Below, piece by piece: positions 47,877 through 54,994 of a DNA stretch of 64,000 nucleotides; positions within the stretch are counted from its first letter, which is position 1, and each line of letters starts with the position of its first letter. The stretch comes from Prochlorococcus sp. AG-402-N17 (lineage in GTDB: Bacteria > Cyanobacteriota > Cyanobacteriia > PCC-6307 > Cyanobiaceae). The notes beneath the pieces are model-generated. The model ran no database searches and was not told the DNA's origin. It saw nothing but the letters and a program-made list of their open reading frames with translations. The position numbers and the translations under genes are program-made. Location of the stretch: contig QCIV01000001.1 of assembly GCA_003216455.1 (NCBI GenBank), positions 124,001 to 188,000 of the forward strand. The letters are read 5' to 3'.

Positions 47877-48254
47877 ATGAATCAAAATTCTGTCAAAACA
47901 ATTGGTATTAATGATGAACCAAGAAAAGATTCATACTTAGTATATTTAAATCAGGCTGATGGATTAAAAGGCATCCTTAATAGGGATTTTGATGAATGGT
48001 CCAATTTTGATAGTTGGGAAAGTATTTCAGTACAGCAATGGATTTTTTCTAGAGCTTTGGAGGTTTTCAGAGGTAAGAAAATTGATATTAAATGCGATTG
48101 TTGTGAACATAATGATTTAATACCAAATGATTTTGAGAGTATTAAAAAAGAAAAATGCTTTGGTAAAAAAAGTGCTTACATGATTGAAAAAGTTGTAGAT
48201 GAGATTGTATTAGCTAAGGCAAGAAGAGAAAGTGATGGAACATATTCTGCGTAA
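47877..48254 (+). CDS. Conserved protein of unknown function
   Basis: This 125-residue protein contains GILNRDFDEWSNFDSWESIS and a cysteine-rich centre (IDIKCDCCEHNDLIPNDF), then a helical C-terminus ending RRESDGTYSA. The C-x-C-C cluster could bind metal, though only three cysteines are close together. No export signal. Not recognised. Confidence 0.55.
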   Translation: MNQNSVKTIGINDEPRKDSYLVYLNQADGLKGILNRDFDEWSNFDSWESISVQQWIFSRALEVFRGKKIDIKCDCCEHNDLIPNDFESIKKEKCFGKKSAYMIEKVVDEIVLAKARRESDGTYSA

Positions 48255-48290
48255 GATTTATAAATATTTATGGAGTGAAAAATCTTTTAC

Positions 48291-48479
48291 TTACCAGTGA
48301 AAATTATCAGAAGAACCAATCGTTAAATTTCTAGTGGACATCTTATGGAACTTAAAGTGTACCGAATCACTGAACTCCTTTTCATCTGAGTAATTCACAA
48401 GATCAACTGGGTCGATATTTTCATCGAACCATGCATCATATTCAATATGGTTTGGTTCAGCAAAATAACTCATATCCAA
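48291..48479 (-). CDS. 62-residue acidic protein of unknown function
   Basis: It starts MDMSYFAEPNHIEYDAWFDE and is strongly acidic, with a later SVHFKFHKMSTRNLTIGSSD. Soluble. The short inverted repeat ACCGT-ATAA-ACGGT lies 16 bases upstream of the start (48496-48509). Not recognised. Confidence 0.5.
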   Translation of the reverse strand: MDMSYFAEPNHIEYDAWFDENIDPVDLVNYSDEKEFSDSVHFKFHKMSTRNLTIGSSDNFHW

Positions 48480-48613
48480 TTAATAGCTTCCTAAAACCGT
48501 ATAAACGGTACATGCGATACCAAATTAAAATTCTTAATTTTTAGATAGTCCATATTTTTAACTTGTTCATCAAGATTAGTTAATAAAAAGATAGGAGAAA
48601 TATCTATAAATTC

Positions 48614-48966
48614 ATGTCTCTCGATACAACTATGGTTTCTATCCATCCCCAATTTACAATCAAGGATGGGAAGATGGACAAGTGCATAGCTATTTTAGAA
48701 GAAATTTTGGTACTGACAAAAGCTAATGAACCTGACTGCCTTTTTTAAATATCACTTCATGCGGTTCAGATAAGGCTTATGTAAGAGAGGCATATAAATA
48801 TGATGCTGCCGCTTTATTTCATCTCAAAAATATGGAAAATATGATTCCCAAGCTTTTTGAAGTGTCAGATATTACTGTGCTGGTCCAAGGCTCAGCAAAG
48901 GAGATTGAACCCTTGAAGGAAATACTGCCAGAAGCTGATTTCTATGAAGCAATGTCTGGATTCTGA
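48614..48966 (+). pseudogene. ABM-type dimeric alpha/beta-barrel gene with a -1 frameshift at a T6 run
   Basis: ATG 48614 gives MSLDTTMVSIHPQFTIKDGK and DKCIAILEEILVLTKANEPD, then stops after the T6 run at 48741-48746. In the -1 frame the protein continues NITSCGSDKAYVREAYKYDA and ALFHLKNMENMIPKL to the stop at 48966. Together they match an antibiotic-biosynthesis-monooxygenase (ABM) domain of about 117 residues. One T appears to have been lost from the homopolymer, or slippage restores the frame. It is the first of four small barrel-type genes in this block. Confidence 0.7.
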
Positions 48967-49096
48967 TTTAGATTGTAAATATTGACAGTCGATAGCTAGT
49001 AGCTTTTAGTCCCTTTTTTATTTAGGAATTCAAAATAAATTAATCTTCCCTTTGCTTATATCAAGTAACTTTATTATCAGCTCAAATATTATTTTT

Positions 49097-49444
49097 ATGG
49101 CATCAACTTTTTATATCGTTCATCATGAATTTAAGGCAGGAAAAGCTGAAAAATGGTGGGAAACAGCTTATGCAGCAATGTCACCAGGTGGTGGATGGGA
49201 TGATGCGGTAGCAGCTAATAAAGAAAAAGGATTTTTTAACCATTCTGCAAATGCAGTAACTAAAACTGGTCCCGTATATTGTTTTTGGGAAGTAAAAGAG
49301 GGTATTTCAGCTGAGGATTTTCAGGAGTTTATAGATGGTCCCTCTGGTCCAGGTTTCGGACAAGATGCATTGATGAATATCTGTAAACCAATTGACACAT
49401 CATTAATGAATGGACAAACACCTTACCCACCAGTTTTTTCTTAA
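49097..49444 (+). CDS. Small barrel-like protein of unknown function
   Basis: I start at ATG 49097 (MASTFYIVHHEFKAGKAEKW), giving 115 residues; the frame is open to 49052 but that extension lacks character. It has YIVHHEF strands, the glycine-rich turn SPGGGWDDAV, and PVYCFWEVKEGISAEDFQEF, consistent with a dimeric alpha/beta (ferredoxin-like) barrel. A similar fold is seen in its neighbours. Possibly a small ligand-binding protein. No catalytic motif. Confidence 0.6.
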   Translation: MASTFYIVHHEFKAGKAEKWWETAYAAMSPGGGWDDAVAANKEKGFFNHSANAVTKTGPVYCFWEVKEGISAEDFQEFIDGPSGPGFGQDALMNICKPIDTSLMNGQTPYPPVFS

Positions 49445-49491
49445 TAATTGACAGTCGATCTACAATAGGAATCATTTAGTTCCTTTTTAAT

Positions 49492-49770
49492 ATGTCCCTT
49501 GAAACTACGGTTTTCACATTCAAAATTAGCGTCCCATTTGAAGAATGGGCTGCGGTTTATGACAGCGAAGAAAATATACAAATGAATAAAGAGCGTGGAA
49601 TTATTTGCTTATACAAAGGTGTAAAGAAAGATGATCCAACAAGTGTAATTCTTATTGAGCAGGGTGAAGAAGGTAAATCAATAGCTATGTTTGAAGATCC
49701 AGCAGTGAAACCATTAATTGAGAGTGCAGGTCATATTTACGATTCAACGGTTATATCCAGTTATTTTTAA
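49492..49770 (+). CDS. DUF3764-like small protein
   Basis: This 92-residue protein begins MSLETTVFTFKISVPFEEWA and contains KKDDPTSVILIEQGEEGKS and SAGHIYDSTVISSYF. The F-e-e-W...G-I-x-x-L-Y-x-G-V pattern matches DUF3764, abundant in picocyanobacteria. Its opening MSLETT mirrors MSLDTT of the frameshifted gene at 48614, hinting at a shared origin. The motif ATTGACAGTCGAT lies 46 bases upstream. Confidence 0.7.
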   Translation: MSLETTVFTFKISVPFEEWAAVYDSEENIQMNKERGIICLYKGVKKDDPTSVILIEQGEEGKSIAMFEDPAVKPLIESAGHIYDSTVISSYF

Positions 49771-49920
49771 GTGAAACGTTTACTACTGACTCCTATATTC
49801 AAACGTTTTAAAAAAAATGCTTTCTTCTCATCACTCAATCAAAATACTTGTCCTGTTTATGATGCTGAAGAAATAAAAAAACAAGAACAACAAGAAGCTA
49901 TTAAAAAGTTATACCCATAA
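49771..49920 (+). CDS. 49-residue basic protein of unknown function
   Basis: GTG follows directly on the DUF3764-like stop (TAAGTG), giving VKRLLLTPIFKRFKKNAFFS, then NQNTCPVYDAEEIKKQEQQE and AIKKLYP. Basic and helical, possibly translationally coupled to the preceding gene. A terminator-like hairpin follows at 49950-49981. Not recognised. Confidence 0.45.
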   Translation: MKRLLLTPIFKRFKKNAFFSSLNQNTCPVYDAEEIKKQEQQEAIKKLYP

Positions 49921-49949
49921 AAAAAGGGGCGTTTGCTTCGCCACAGCCA

Positions 49950-49985
49950 AAAAGCGGGATAATCCCCATCACCCGGCTTTTATAA
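49950..49985 (+). terminator. Terminator-like hairpin after the DUF3764 block
   Basis: AAAAGC-GGG...CCC-G-GCTTTT pairs across an inner loop (49951-49981), with a one-base bulge and a short T run. The loop carries AATCCCCATCACCC, which is repeated at 50073-50086. It is moderately convincing as a terminator for the two genes at 49492-49920. Confidence 0.5.
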
Positions 49986-50109
49986 AATCCTAGCACTATA
50001 TATGGTGTTTGTAAGTAATAAAAATTAACTATTGATGGAGTTGTTTGTTTCTAATAAATTTGTCATGATGGAAATCCCCATCACCCAGGCTCGTAAGAGT
50101 CTTTTTTTT

Positions 50110-50499
50110 ATGCCCATTTTTGGATCAGATACTCCATTTATGCTTCTTGCAAAACTAAAAGTTAAGGAAGATAAGGTTGCAGAATACTTAGAAATTGCAG
50201 ATAAGACAGATAAAGCTGTTGAAGCTTATGAACCAGGAATGCTCCATCATACTTTTGATCAAGATCCTGATGACCCTCTTCGTTTCGTATGGTCAGAAGT
50301 TTATAAAAATGATGATGCTTTACTAGCTCATTTAGCTAATCCAGCATTAGGTGTTTATCTTGAGGCTCATGCTGATCTGGGAACTGATTTTTCTGTTGAA
50401 TTTTACGGAACTGTGGGAGATAAAGTAATTGAAGCCATGAACGGAACAGGAGTTCCATATAAGATCTTTAAAACAAAATTAGGATATAGCAGAGTTTAA
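50110..50499 (+). CDS. ABM-domain small protein
   Basis: I choose ATG 50110 (MPIFGSDTPFMLLAKLKVKE), 129 residues. The frame is open to 50032, but that segment contains the repeat copy of AATCCCCATCACCC and looks non-coding. The domain shows FMLLAKLKVKEDKVAEYLEI, EPGMLHHTFDQDPDDPLRFV and WSEVYKNDDALLAHLANPAL, a clear antibiotic-biosynthesis-monooxygenase-like barrel. Members are dimeric monooxygenases or haem/ligand proteins; no substrate can be given. Confidence 0.75.
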   Translation: MPIFGSDTPFMLLAKLKVKEDKVAEYLEIADKTDKAVEAYEPGMLHHTFDQDPDDPLRFVWSEVYKNDDALLAHLANPALGVYLEAHADLGTDFSVEFYGTVGDKVIEAMNGTGVPYKIFKTKLGYSRV

Positions 50500-50527
50500 G
50501 ATTAAGAGTATTAAATAATTAGTCCGA

Positions 50528-50647
50528 CTAAATTATTAATAAGAATCTGAGTGCAAGTGGTAACCACAAACACAGAAGAAGCATTAGTAAAAGAGTGATA
50601 GCATGAACATTCGGAATGTATTGCTCTTTAAAAATTTGTGTCTTCAT
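50528..50647 (-). CDS. 39-residue membrane microprotein
   Basis: The frame MKTQIFKEQYIPNVHAITLL continues LMLLLCLWLPLALRFLLII. A polar N-terminus and a Leu-rich single helix. It lies just left of another microprotein in the same direction (3-base gap), so the two may be one transcript. Not recognised. Confidence 0.45.
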   Translation of the reverse strand: MKTQIFKEQYIPNVHAITLLLMLLLCLWLPLALRFLLII

Positions 50648-50650
50648 AAT

Positions 50651-50740
50651 CTATCTAGCTTTCTTAAGTTTGATTTCTCTTCTGATAAGCAAAGCTATAA
50701 CTACAACACACATATTCATTAAAAATACGTCTAATGGCAT
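50651..50740 (-). CDS. 29-residue membrane microprotein
   Basis: The frame MPLDVFLMNMCVVVIALLIR continues REIKLKKAR. One helix and a basic tail. It is immediately upstream of the 39-residue microprotein. Not recognised. Confidence 0.4.
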   Translation of the reverse strand: MPLDVFLMNMCVVVIALLIRREIKLKKAR

Positions 50741-50881
50741 TTAATAAAAAGTCTCTACTAAATTAATAGCAAAATTATTGATCTGCGAATCAATAAATGA
50801 TTGCTAGTGTTTGTAGGCTTAATAAAATGAATTCAAAAATTAAATTTATGCTTAAATATCTCAGTTCTTTTAACAATATAA

Positions 50882-51184
50882 ATGGCTTATTCAGAAACAA
50901 GGATAGTAATTGGTGGTCTAGCCCATGTACCTGTTCTTATTTTTATAGCCAATTTTATTAAAGGTAAATTTCGAATTAAAACTGGAGAGACAAAAGATAC
51001 TGTAGTTAAAGAAGAGCAAGTTAAAATTATTGAGGTAAAAGATACCGCAGTTAAAAAAGTAAAAGCAGAAGCTAAAAAGGAACTTTCAAATAAGCTAGAT
51101 AGTATTGAACAGAAGGCTGATGAGATTTATGAAAAGGTAAAGAAGAAAAAAAAACAAGAAGAAGAAGAAAAAAAGAATAACTAA
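50882..51184 (+). CDS. Membrane-anchored Lys/Glu-rich protein
   Basis: This 100-residue protein begins MAYSETRIVIGGLAHVPVLI with a helix at about 8-25 and then a long, highly charged coiled-coil region (VVKEEQVKIIEVKDTAVKKV, then EQKADEIYEKVKKKKKQEEE). It is probably a single-pass anchor with a cytosolic coiled coil. Its stop overlaps that of the gene on the opposite strand by four bases. Not recognised. Confidence 0.55.
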   Translation: MAYSETRIVIGGLAHVPVLIFIANFIKGKFRIKTGETKDTVVKEEQVKIIEVKDTAVKKVKAEAKKELSNKLDSIEQKADEIYEKVKKKKKQEEEEKKNN

Positions 51185-51378
51185 ATTGAGATCCTATCAA
51201 GCATTAATATATCTTGAGCTTGGACTGTATCTCTCTTATCTTCATCTTCGGGATCTTTGTATGATTCAATTTCAGCTTGAATTTTTCTCTTATAAACTCC
51301 TTTGATATAGTCAATTTCTCTTCTCTCTTTATTCAAGATTGAGAATGGTGATCTTTTTAAATACATAACTTTCTCCAA
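51181..51378 (-). CDS. 65-residue charged protein of unknown function
   Basis: It starts MEKVMYLKRSPFSILNKERR and is helical and charged (EIDYIKGVYKRKIQAEIESY), ending DTVQAQDILMLDRISI. Soluble. It is convergent with the membrane-anchored gene and 15 bases downstream of the 45-residue acidic ORF in the same direction. Not recognised. Confidence 0.5.
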   Translation of the reverse strand: MEKVMYLKRSPFSILNKERREIDYIKGVYKRKIQAEIESYKDPEDEDKRDTVQAQDILMLDRISI

Positions 51379-51393
51379 ATAAATGAGTTTTGA

Positions 51394-51531
51394 TCAGCTC
51401 CAGTTTTTATCAGATTCAACAAAGCTATCCAATGTTTGCTGATTCCTGATTTTTTCCTCAAGAAGTTCTTCTTCTGATCTTTCTTCAATCTCAGATTTTT
51501 TATCTTCTTTTAGTGTGGATTTGGTAGACAT
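51394..51531 (-). CDS. 45-residue acidic coiled-coil peptide
   Basis: The frame MSTKSTLKEDKKSEIEERSE continues with EEELLEEKIRNQQTLDSFVE and ends SDKNWS. It is a strongly charged, probably helical peptide. It is upstream of the 65-residue gene at 51181 on the same strand. Not recognised. Confidence 0.45.
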   Translation of the reverse strand: MSTKSTLKEDKKSEIEERSEEELLEEKIRNQQTLDSFVESDKNWS

Positions 51532-51656
51532 TTGCTCATGACGACTACAATTATGTTCTAACTAGTCAGGCAAGCTATCCGACTAATAAATATGTACGGT
51601 TTGAGGAACCCCCTTATACGGATAAAGGATCAACAATTGAATTTGAATATGGTTAA
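51528..51656 (+). pseudogene. Start-less open frame, probable gene remnant
   Basis: After TAG at 51525 the frame reads HDDYNYVLTSQASYPTNKYV and RFEEPPYTDKGSTIEFEYG to TAA 51654. It has natural-looking protein composition but no ATG, GTG or TTG start. It is probably the 3' end of a gene whose front was lost, consistent with island decay near the integrase relic. Confidence 0.35.
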
Positions 51657-51665
51657 AATCATTGT

Positions 51666-51764
51666 TTATTTTCGATTAGTTTTTTTTCCTTTAAAAATCA
51701 TCAATAAGGGCAGACCAACAAGCATAAGACTCCCATCAATTAATAAAAAAGTATTTAGATTCAT
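51666..51764 (-). CDS. 32-residue membrane microprotein overlapping the integrase stop
   Basis: The frame MNLNTFLLIDGSLMLVGLPL continues LMIFKGKKTNRK. Its ATG overlaps the TGA stop of the integrase remnant (ATGA). One helix and a basic tail. Either a late-born microprotein or accidental; support is limited. Confidence 0.35.
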   Translation of the reverse strand: MNLNTFLLIDGSLMLVGLPLLMIFKGKKTNRK

Positions 51765-52209
51765 TTATCTATTTCTTCGGGGTTATCTTGCAATTCCGCT
51801 CCTCTTTCATCTCTTGCCCAGTCCAGCAATACTCTCAATATCCTCAGTTCCCTCATAACTGTATTTGGCTTCACCTTCACTAATCTTTCATCTCGCCATA
51901 CTGCAAAATGCTTAATCTGCAGATCACTTAGTGGAATATCTCCGAGCCAGCTTTCTGCAGTCACCCTGAGAGCATATTTTTCATTCTCCTCACTGCGGTG
52001 CAGAAGCAATAGACCTTTATATAGTCATTAATTGCCTCTCCAAGGGTTATCGGGACATCTCTGAAAACCTTTTTTGTTCTCTCTTCGACTGCATTAGCCC
52101 ATGATTGGGCAAGATCCTTGGAAAGAAAAGTTCTTGACCTAGGGCCTATATAATTCTTCCTTCTGATAAGGACTTGCCAGCCGCTGCCGCTTCTTCTGAT
52201 TGTTGCCAT
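51761..52209 (-). pseudogene. Tyrosine recombinase (integrase) relic, frameshifted and lacking the catalytic domain
   Basis: ATG 52209 starts MATIRRSGSGWQVLIRRKNY, a phage-integrase arm-binding domain, then RTFLSKDLAQSWANAVEERT and the core-binding start PITLGEAINDYIK. Around 52018-52022 one base is missing from an A run; the other frame continues LLLHRSEENEKYALRVTAES, DLQIKHFAVWRDERLVKVKP and VMRELRILRVLLDWARDERG. The frame ends at 51761 before any of the catalytic R-H-x-x-R-Y domain. The DNA looks more G+C-rich than neighbouring genes. It lies just past the 3' end of tRNA-Thr(GGT), the usual place for an integrase of a tRNA-targeted element. Confidence 0.85.
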
Positions 52210-52260
52210 TTCGGTGTCATCGTATGTGTGATGCACCTCCAGATGTCTGCCTTAAAAACA

Positions 52261-52296
52261 GAAAAGTGGACCCGAAAACGGACGTCCACTTCTGAA
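52261..52296 (-). terminator. Hairpin between tRNA-Thr and the integrase relic
   Basis: AAAGTGGAC...GTCCACTT forms an 8-9 bp stem around a loop containing a small CCG/CGG pair. On the minus strand it is followed by a T-rich run, so it could terminate the tRNA-Tyr-tRNA-Thr transcript. Confidence 0.55.
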
Positions 52297-52349
52297 TAAT
52301 TTCTTTGTGCGATAGTGGTAATCTCACTGATACCAAGCTATCCCGCGAG

Positions 52350-52421
<72 letters not shown>

Positions 52422-52431
52422 AATTTTAAAG

Positions 52432-52513
52432 TGGGCCGGGTTGGATTTGAACCAACGTAGGCAGAGCCAGCGGATTTACAGTCCGCCCCCTTTAACCACT
52501 CGGGCACCGACCC
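52432..52513 (-). tRNA. tRNA-Tyr (anticodon GTA)
   Basis: This 82-nt class II tRNA on the minus strand has acceptor GGGTCGG/CCGGCCC with one T-G pair, anticodon loop CTGTAAA (GTA), a long variable arm (GGCTCTGCCTACG region) and T-arm TTGGTTCAAATCCAA. Discriminator A. It is transcribed ahead of tRNA-Thr. Confidence 0.97.
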
Positions 52514-52608
52514 CCACTATTTGAACTTATCAGTTAATGGTCACTTTGTGTGAAAATGTTTTGGTTTTTTTGTTTCTTTCTAGATAGCATTTAATAGAAA
52601 AGACTTTA

Positions 52609-53055
52609 TTGATGATGAATATCTTATTGATAAATGGACCGAATCTAAATCTTTTGGGAACTAGAGAACCTGAAATATATGGTGATAAAACACTAAGTGA
52701 TATAGAAAAAGATTTAACTAAAGTTGCTAAAGAAAAAAGTATTAATCTTGTATGTTTTCAAAGTAATCATGAAGGAGAAATAGTAGATAAAATTCAAGAG
52801 TCTGTAAAAAATATCCAAGGTATTCTTATAAATGCTGGCGCTTTTACTCATACCTCGATTTCTATTCGTGATGCATTAATTGGATCAAAAATTCCGTTTG
52901 TAGAGTTACATATTTCAAATATCTTCAGTAGAGAAGATTTTCGTAAAGAATCTTTTCTTACAGATAAAGCTATAGGAATTATTAGTGGGTTCGGCATATC
53001 AAGTTATTCCTTAGCTCTTGAAGGAATTATTGGATATTTAAGTAGTAAAGATTAA
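52609..53055 (+). CDS. aroQ: 3-dehydroquinate dehydratase, type II
   Basis: This 148-residue shikimate-pathway enzyme converts 3-dehydroquinate to 3-dehydroshikimate. It has the signature [20 protein letters not shown], the catalytic Tyr in [23 protein letters not shown] near 54-67, the [17 protein letters not shown] loop and [17 protein letters not shown]. It starts at one of two adjacent ATGs. Its stop abuts the miaE start, so the two are translationally linked. Confidence 0.97.
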   Translation: MMMNILLINGPNLNLLGTREPEIYGDKTLSDIEKDLTKVAKEKSINLVCFQSNHEGEIVDKIQESVKNIQGILINAGAFTHTSISIRDALIGSKIPFVELHISNIFSREDFRKESFLTDKAIGIISGFGISSYSLALEGIIGYLSSKD

Positions 53056-53664
53056 ATGCTAGTCGATTTCAAAAGGCCAACTTCTCATATTAAATACCTA
53101 TCGTCATTTACCTCAGATGAGTGGATCAAACTCGCATTATCTAATCCAATTGATATTCTTATTGACCATGCTCATTGTGAAAGAAAAGCAGCTGGAGTAG
53201 CTATTCAATTAATGTTTAGATATCCATCAGAACCAAATCTGGCAGAAGTTCTAAGTCCAATAGCGAGAGAGGAATTAGAGCATTTTGAAAAAATACTCTA
53301 TTTTTTAAAGGATCTTGGACATTCTCTTGAGTCCTTAAAACCGCCTCCATATGGAGCTGAATTGTCCAAGAACATAAGAAAGGAAGAGCCAAATAGAATG
53401 CTTGATAGTTTCTTAATAGCAGGACTTATTGAAGCAAGAAGTCATGAAAGATTAAGTTTGCTTGCGCTAAATGCTGAAGATAAATCGTTTAGATCCCTTT
53501 ATGAGTCTCTGCTTGAGAGTGAGGCAAGACATTTTGGAGTTTACTGGAAACTAGCGCAAACTAAATTCTCTAAAAATCAAACTTTCAAAAGGTTACAGGA
53601 ATTGTCTGAAATTGAGTCATCAATACTAGCTGAAACTTTCTTATTGCCAAGGGTACATAGCTAA
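53056..53664 (+). CDS. miaE: tRNA-(ms2io6A) hydroxylase-like protein MiaE
   Basis: This 202-residue ferritin-like di-iron protein has the ligand motifs DHAHCERKAAG (about 31-41), AREELEHFEKIL (about 75-86), EARSHERLSLLALNAEDKSF (about 127-146) and ESEARHFGVYWKLAQ (about 156-170). These are the E-x-x-H pairs typical of MiaE. It hydroxylates the isopentenyl adenosine at tRNA position 37. It starts right after aroQ and is followed by cobI 15 bases later. Confidence 0.93.
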   Translation: MLVDFKRPTSHIKYLSSFTSDEWIKLALSNPIDILIDHAHCERKAAGVAIQLMFRYPSEPNLAEVLSPIAREELEHFEKILYFLKDLGHSLESLKPPPYGAELSKNIRKEEPNRMLDSFLIAGLIEARSHERLSLLALNAEDKSFRSLYESLLESEARHFGVYWKLAQTKFSKNQTFKRLQELSEIESSILAETFLLPRVHS

Positions 53665-53679
53665 AGTTAATAAAATAAA

Positions 53680-54435
53680 ATGATAATAAACAAGTTTTTA
53701 AGTTTACTTAATCGATATAAAACTGATTTACCAACATTCACAATCGTTGGTGTAGGCCCTGGAGATCCATCGCTTTTAACACTTGCTGCTGTGGATGCAA
53801 TAAAAAAAGCGAAAGTTATAGTTTTTCCAATATCAGATGATAATAAAAAGAGTTTCGCTGCGGAAATAGTCAAGAAATACACCAAATTTAAAAAAAATAT
53901 ACCTATCATCTTTCCAATGGCTAGGAAGGATTTTGATCCAGATGAAATATGGTCTAACGCAGTAGATAAAATTGTGAAATTTATAAAAAATGGAGAATCA
54001 GTTGTTTTACTTTGTCTTGGAGATACTTCACTATTTGCAAGTTCTTCTAATATTTTGAGGTTAATAAAAAACAATCATGCTGAAATTATTACCAAAACCA
54101 TACCTGGTATTTCCTCTGTTTCGGCAGCAGCAGCTTTAAATGATTTTGATTTGGTAAAAAAAGGGGAGACCCTGATCATCAAAGAATGCCCTTCTTTAGA
54201 ATCTGAATTAACAACCCTAATTAGGGAAAATAAGGAAAATAAAACGGTATTGGCCATTATGAAAGTTGGCAAAAGATGGAATTTAGTCAGGGAAATTTTA
54301 AAGAAAGAGAATATCATCAATACATCATTAATAGCTTTGAGTGTTGGTATGCCTGATCAAATTATTCAATATGCATCTCAATATAAAAAGGAATTTATGC
54401 CTTATTTTTCTTTGATTTTGATAAGGTTCGATTAA
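53680..54435 (+). CDS. cobI: Precorrin-2 C20-methyltransferase
   Basis: This 251-residue tetrapyrrole methylase has the glycine-rich opening IVGVGPGDPSLLTLAAVDAI at about 22-41, VLLCLGDTSLFASSSNIL near 109-126 and GISSVSAAAA near 145-154. These form the SAM and precorrin binding halves. It acts in (pseudo)cobalamin synthesis, needed for B12-dependent methionine synthase. Its stop overlaps the DUF1823 start by one base. Confidence 0.93.
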   Translation: MIINKFLSLLNRYKTDLPTFTIVGVGPGDPSLLTLAAVDAIKKAKVIVFPISDDNKKSFAAEIVKKYTKFKKNIPIIFPMARKDFDPDEIWSNAVDKIVKFIKNGESVVLLCLGDTSLFASSSNILRLIKNNHAEIITKTIPGISSVSAAAALNDFDLVKKGETLIIKECPSLESELTTLIRENKENKTVLAIMKVGKRWNLVREILKKENIINTSLIALSVGMPDQIIQYASQYKKEFMPYFSLILIRFD

Positions 54436-54920
54436 TGTATAAAAAAGAAAAATTAGTTGAAAATCAATTTACATGGCCAATATGTAAGGATCTATTATTT
54501 TTTGTTCTTGAAGATAAGGTTAGTGATGTATTTGTTTGTGAATTAGTTTGGGAAAGACTTTTTTATACTAGAGAAATATTTTTAAATAATTGGGTTTCTA
54601 GCTCATTAACTCCTCCTTATTGGGCAGAAAAATTTGAAAAAGCTCCTCAAATCATTTCAGAGCGACCAGCCTCAGTACATTTGACTCGATCAATTCCAAA
54701 AGACTATAAACAGGGATTGAAAAATTTTCTTAATTTTAAAGGTTATAAGATTAATGAAATCTATCCAAGAAGAACTAGAAGAGCGACGGCAGTAAATTGG
54801 TTAATTTATTGGGCGATTGAAAATGATTGTTTTTCAAAAGATAGTGGATTAATGCCAAGTCCTAGTTCGCCCCCAGTTAATCCAGTTAAAGGACATTTTG
54901 GCGATCCAGAAATTAAATAA
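54435..54920 (+). CDS. DUF1823-family cyanobacterial protein
   Basis: This 161-residue protein matches the DUF1823 pattern: FTWPICKDLLFFVLEDKVSD, VCELVWERLFYTREIFL, then APQIISERPASVHLTRSIPK and the very conserved GFKGYKI-like RRTRRATAVNWLIYW. It is found throughout cyanobacteria and its role is unknown. It sits in the tight run cobI-DUF1823-der and starts on the last base of cobI. Confidence 0.85.
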   Translation: MYKKEKLVENQFTWPICKDLLFFVLEDKVSDVFVCELVWERLFYTREIFLNNWVSSSLTPPYWAEKFEKAPQIISERPASVHLTRSIPKDYKQGLKNFLNFKGYKINEIYPRRTRRATAVNWLIYWAIENDCFSKDSGLMPSPSSPPVNPVKGHFGDPEIK

Positions 54921-54994
54921 GTTTTTTTGAAAAAGGTAAATGATTCTATTAAAGGTATAGTTGTAATGGATACTACTTTCTTTGGAGAGAAGAA

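Noticed and set aside
51592..51858. 88-codon plus-strand frame
   Set aside because: It lies antisense to the integrase relic and the microprotein and changes composition halfway; the minus-strand recombinase similarity explains the region better.
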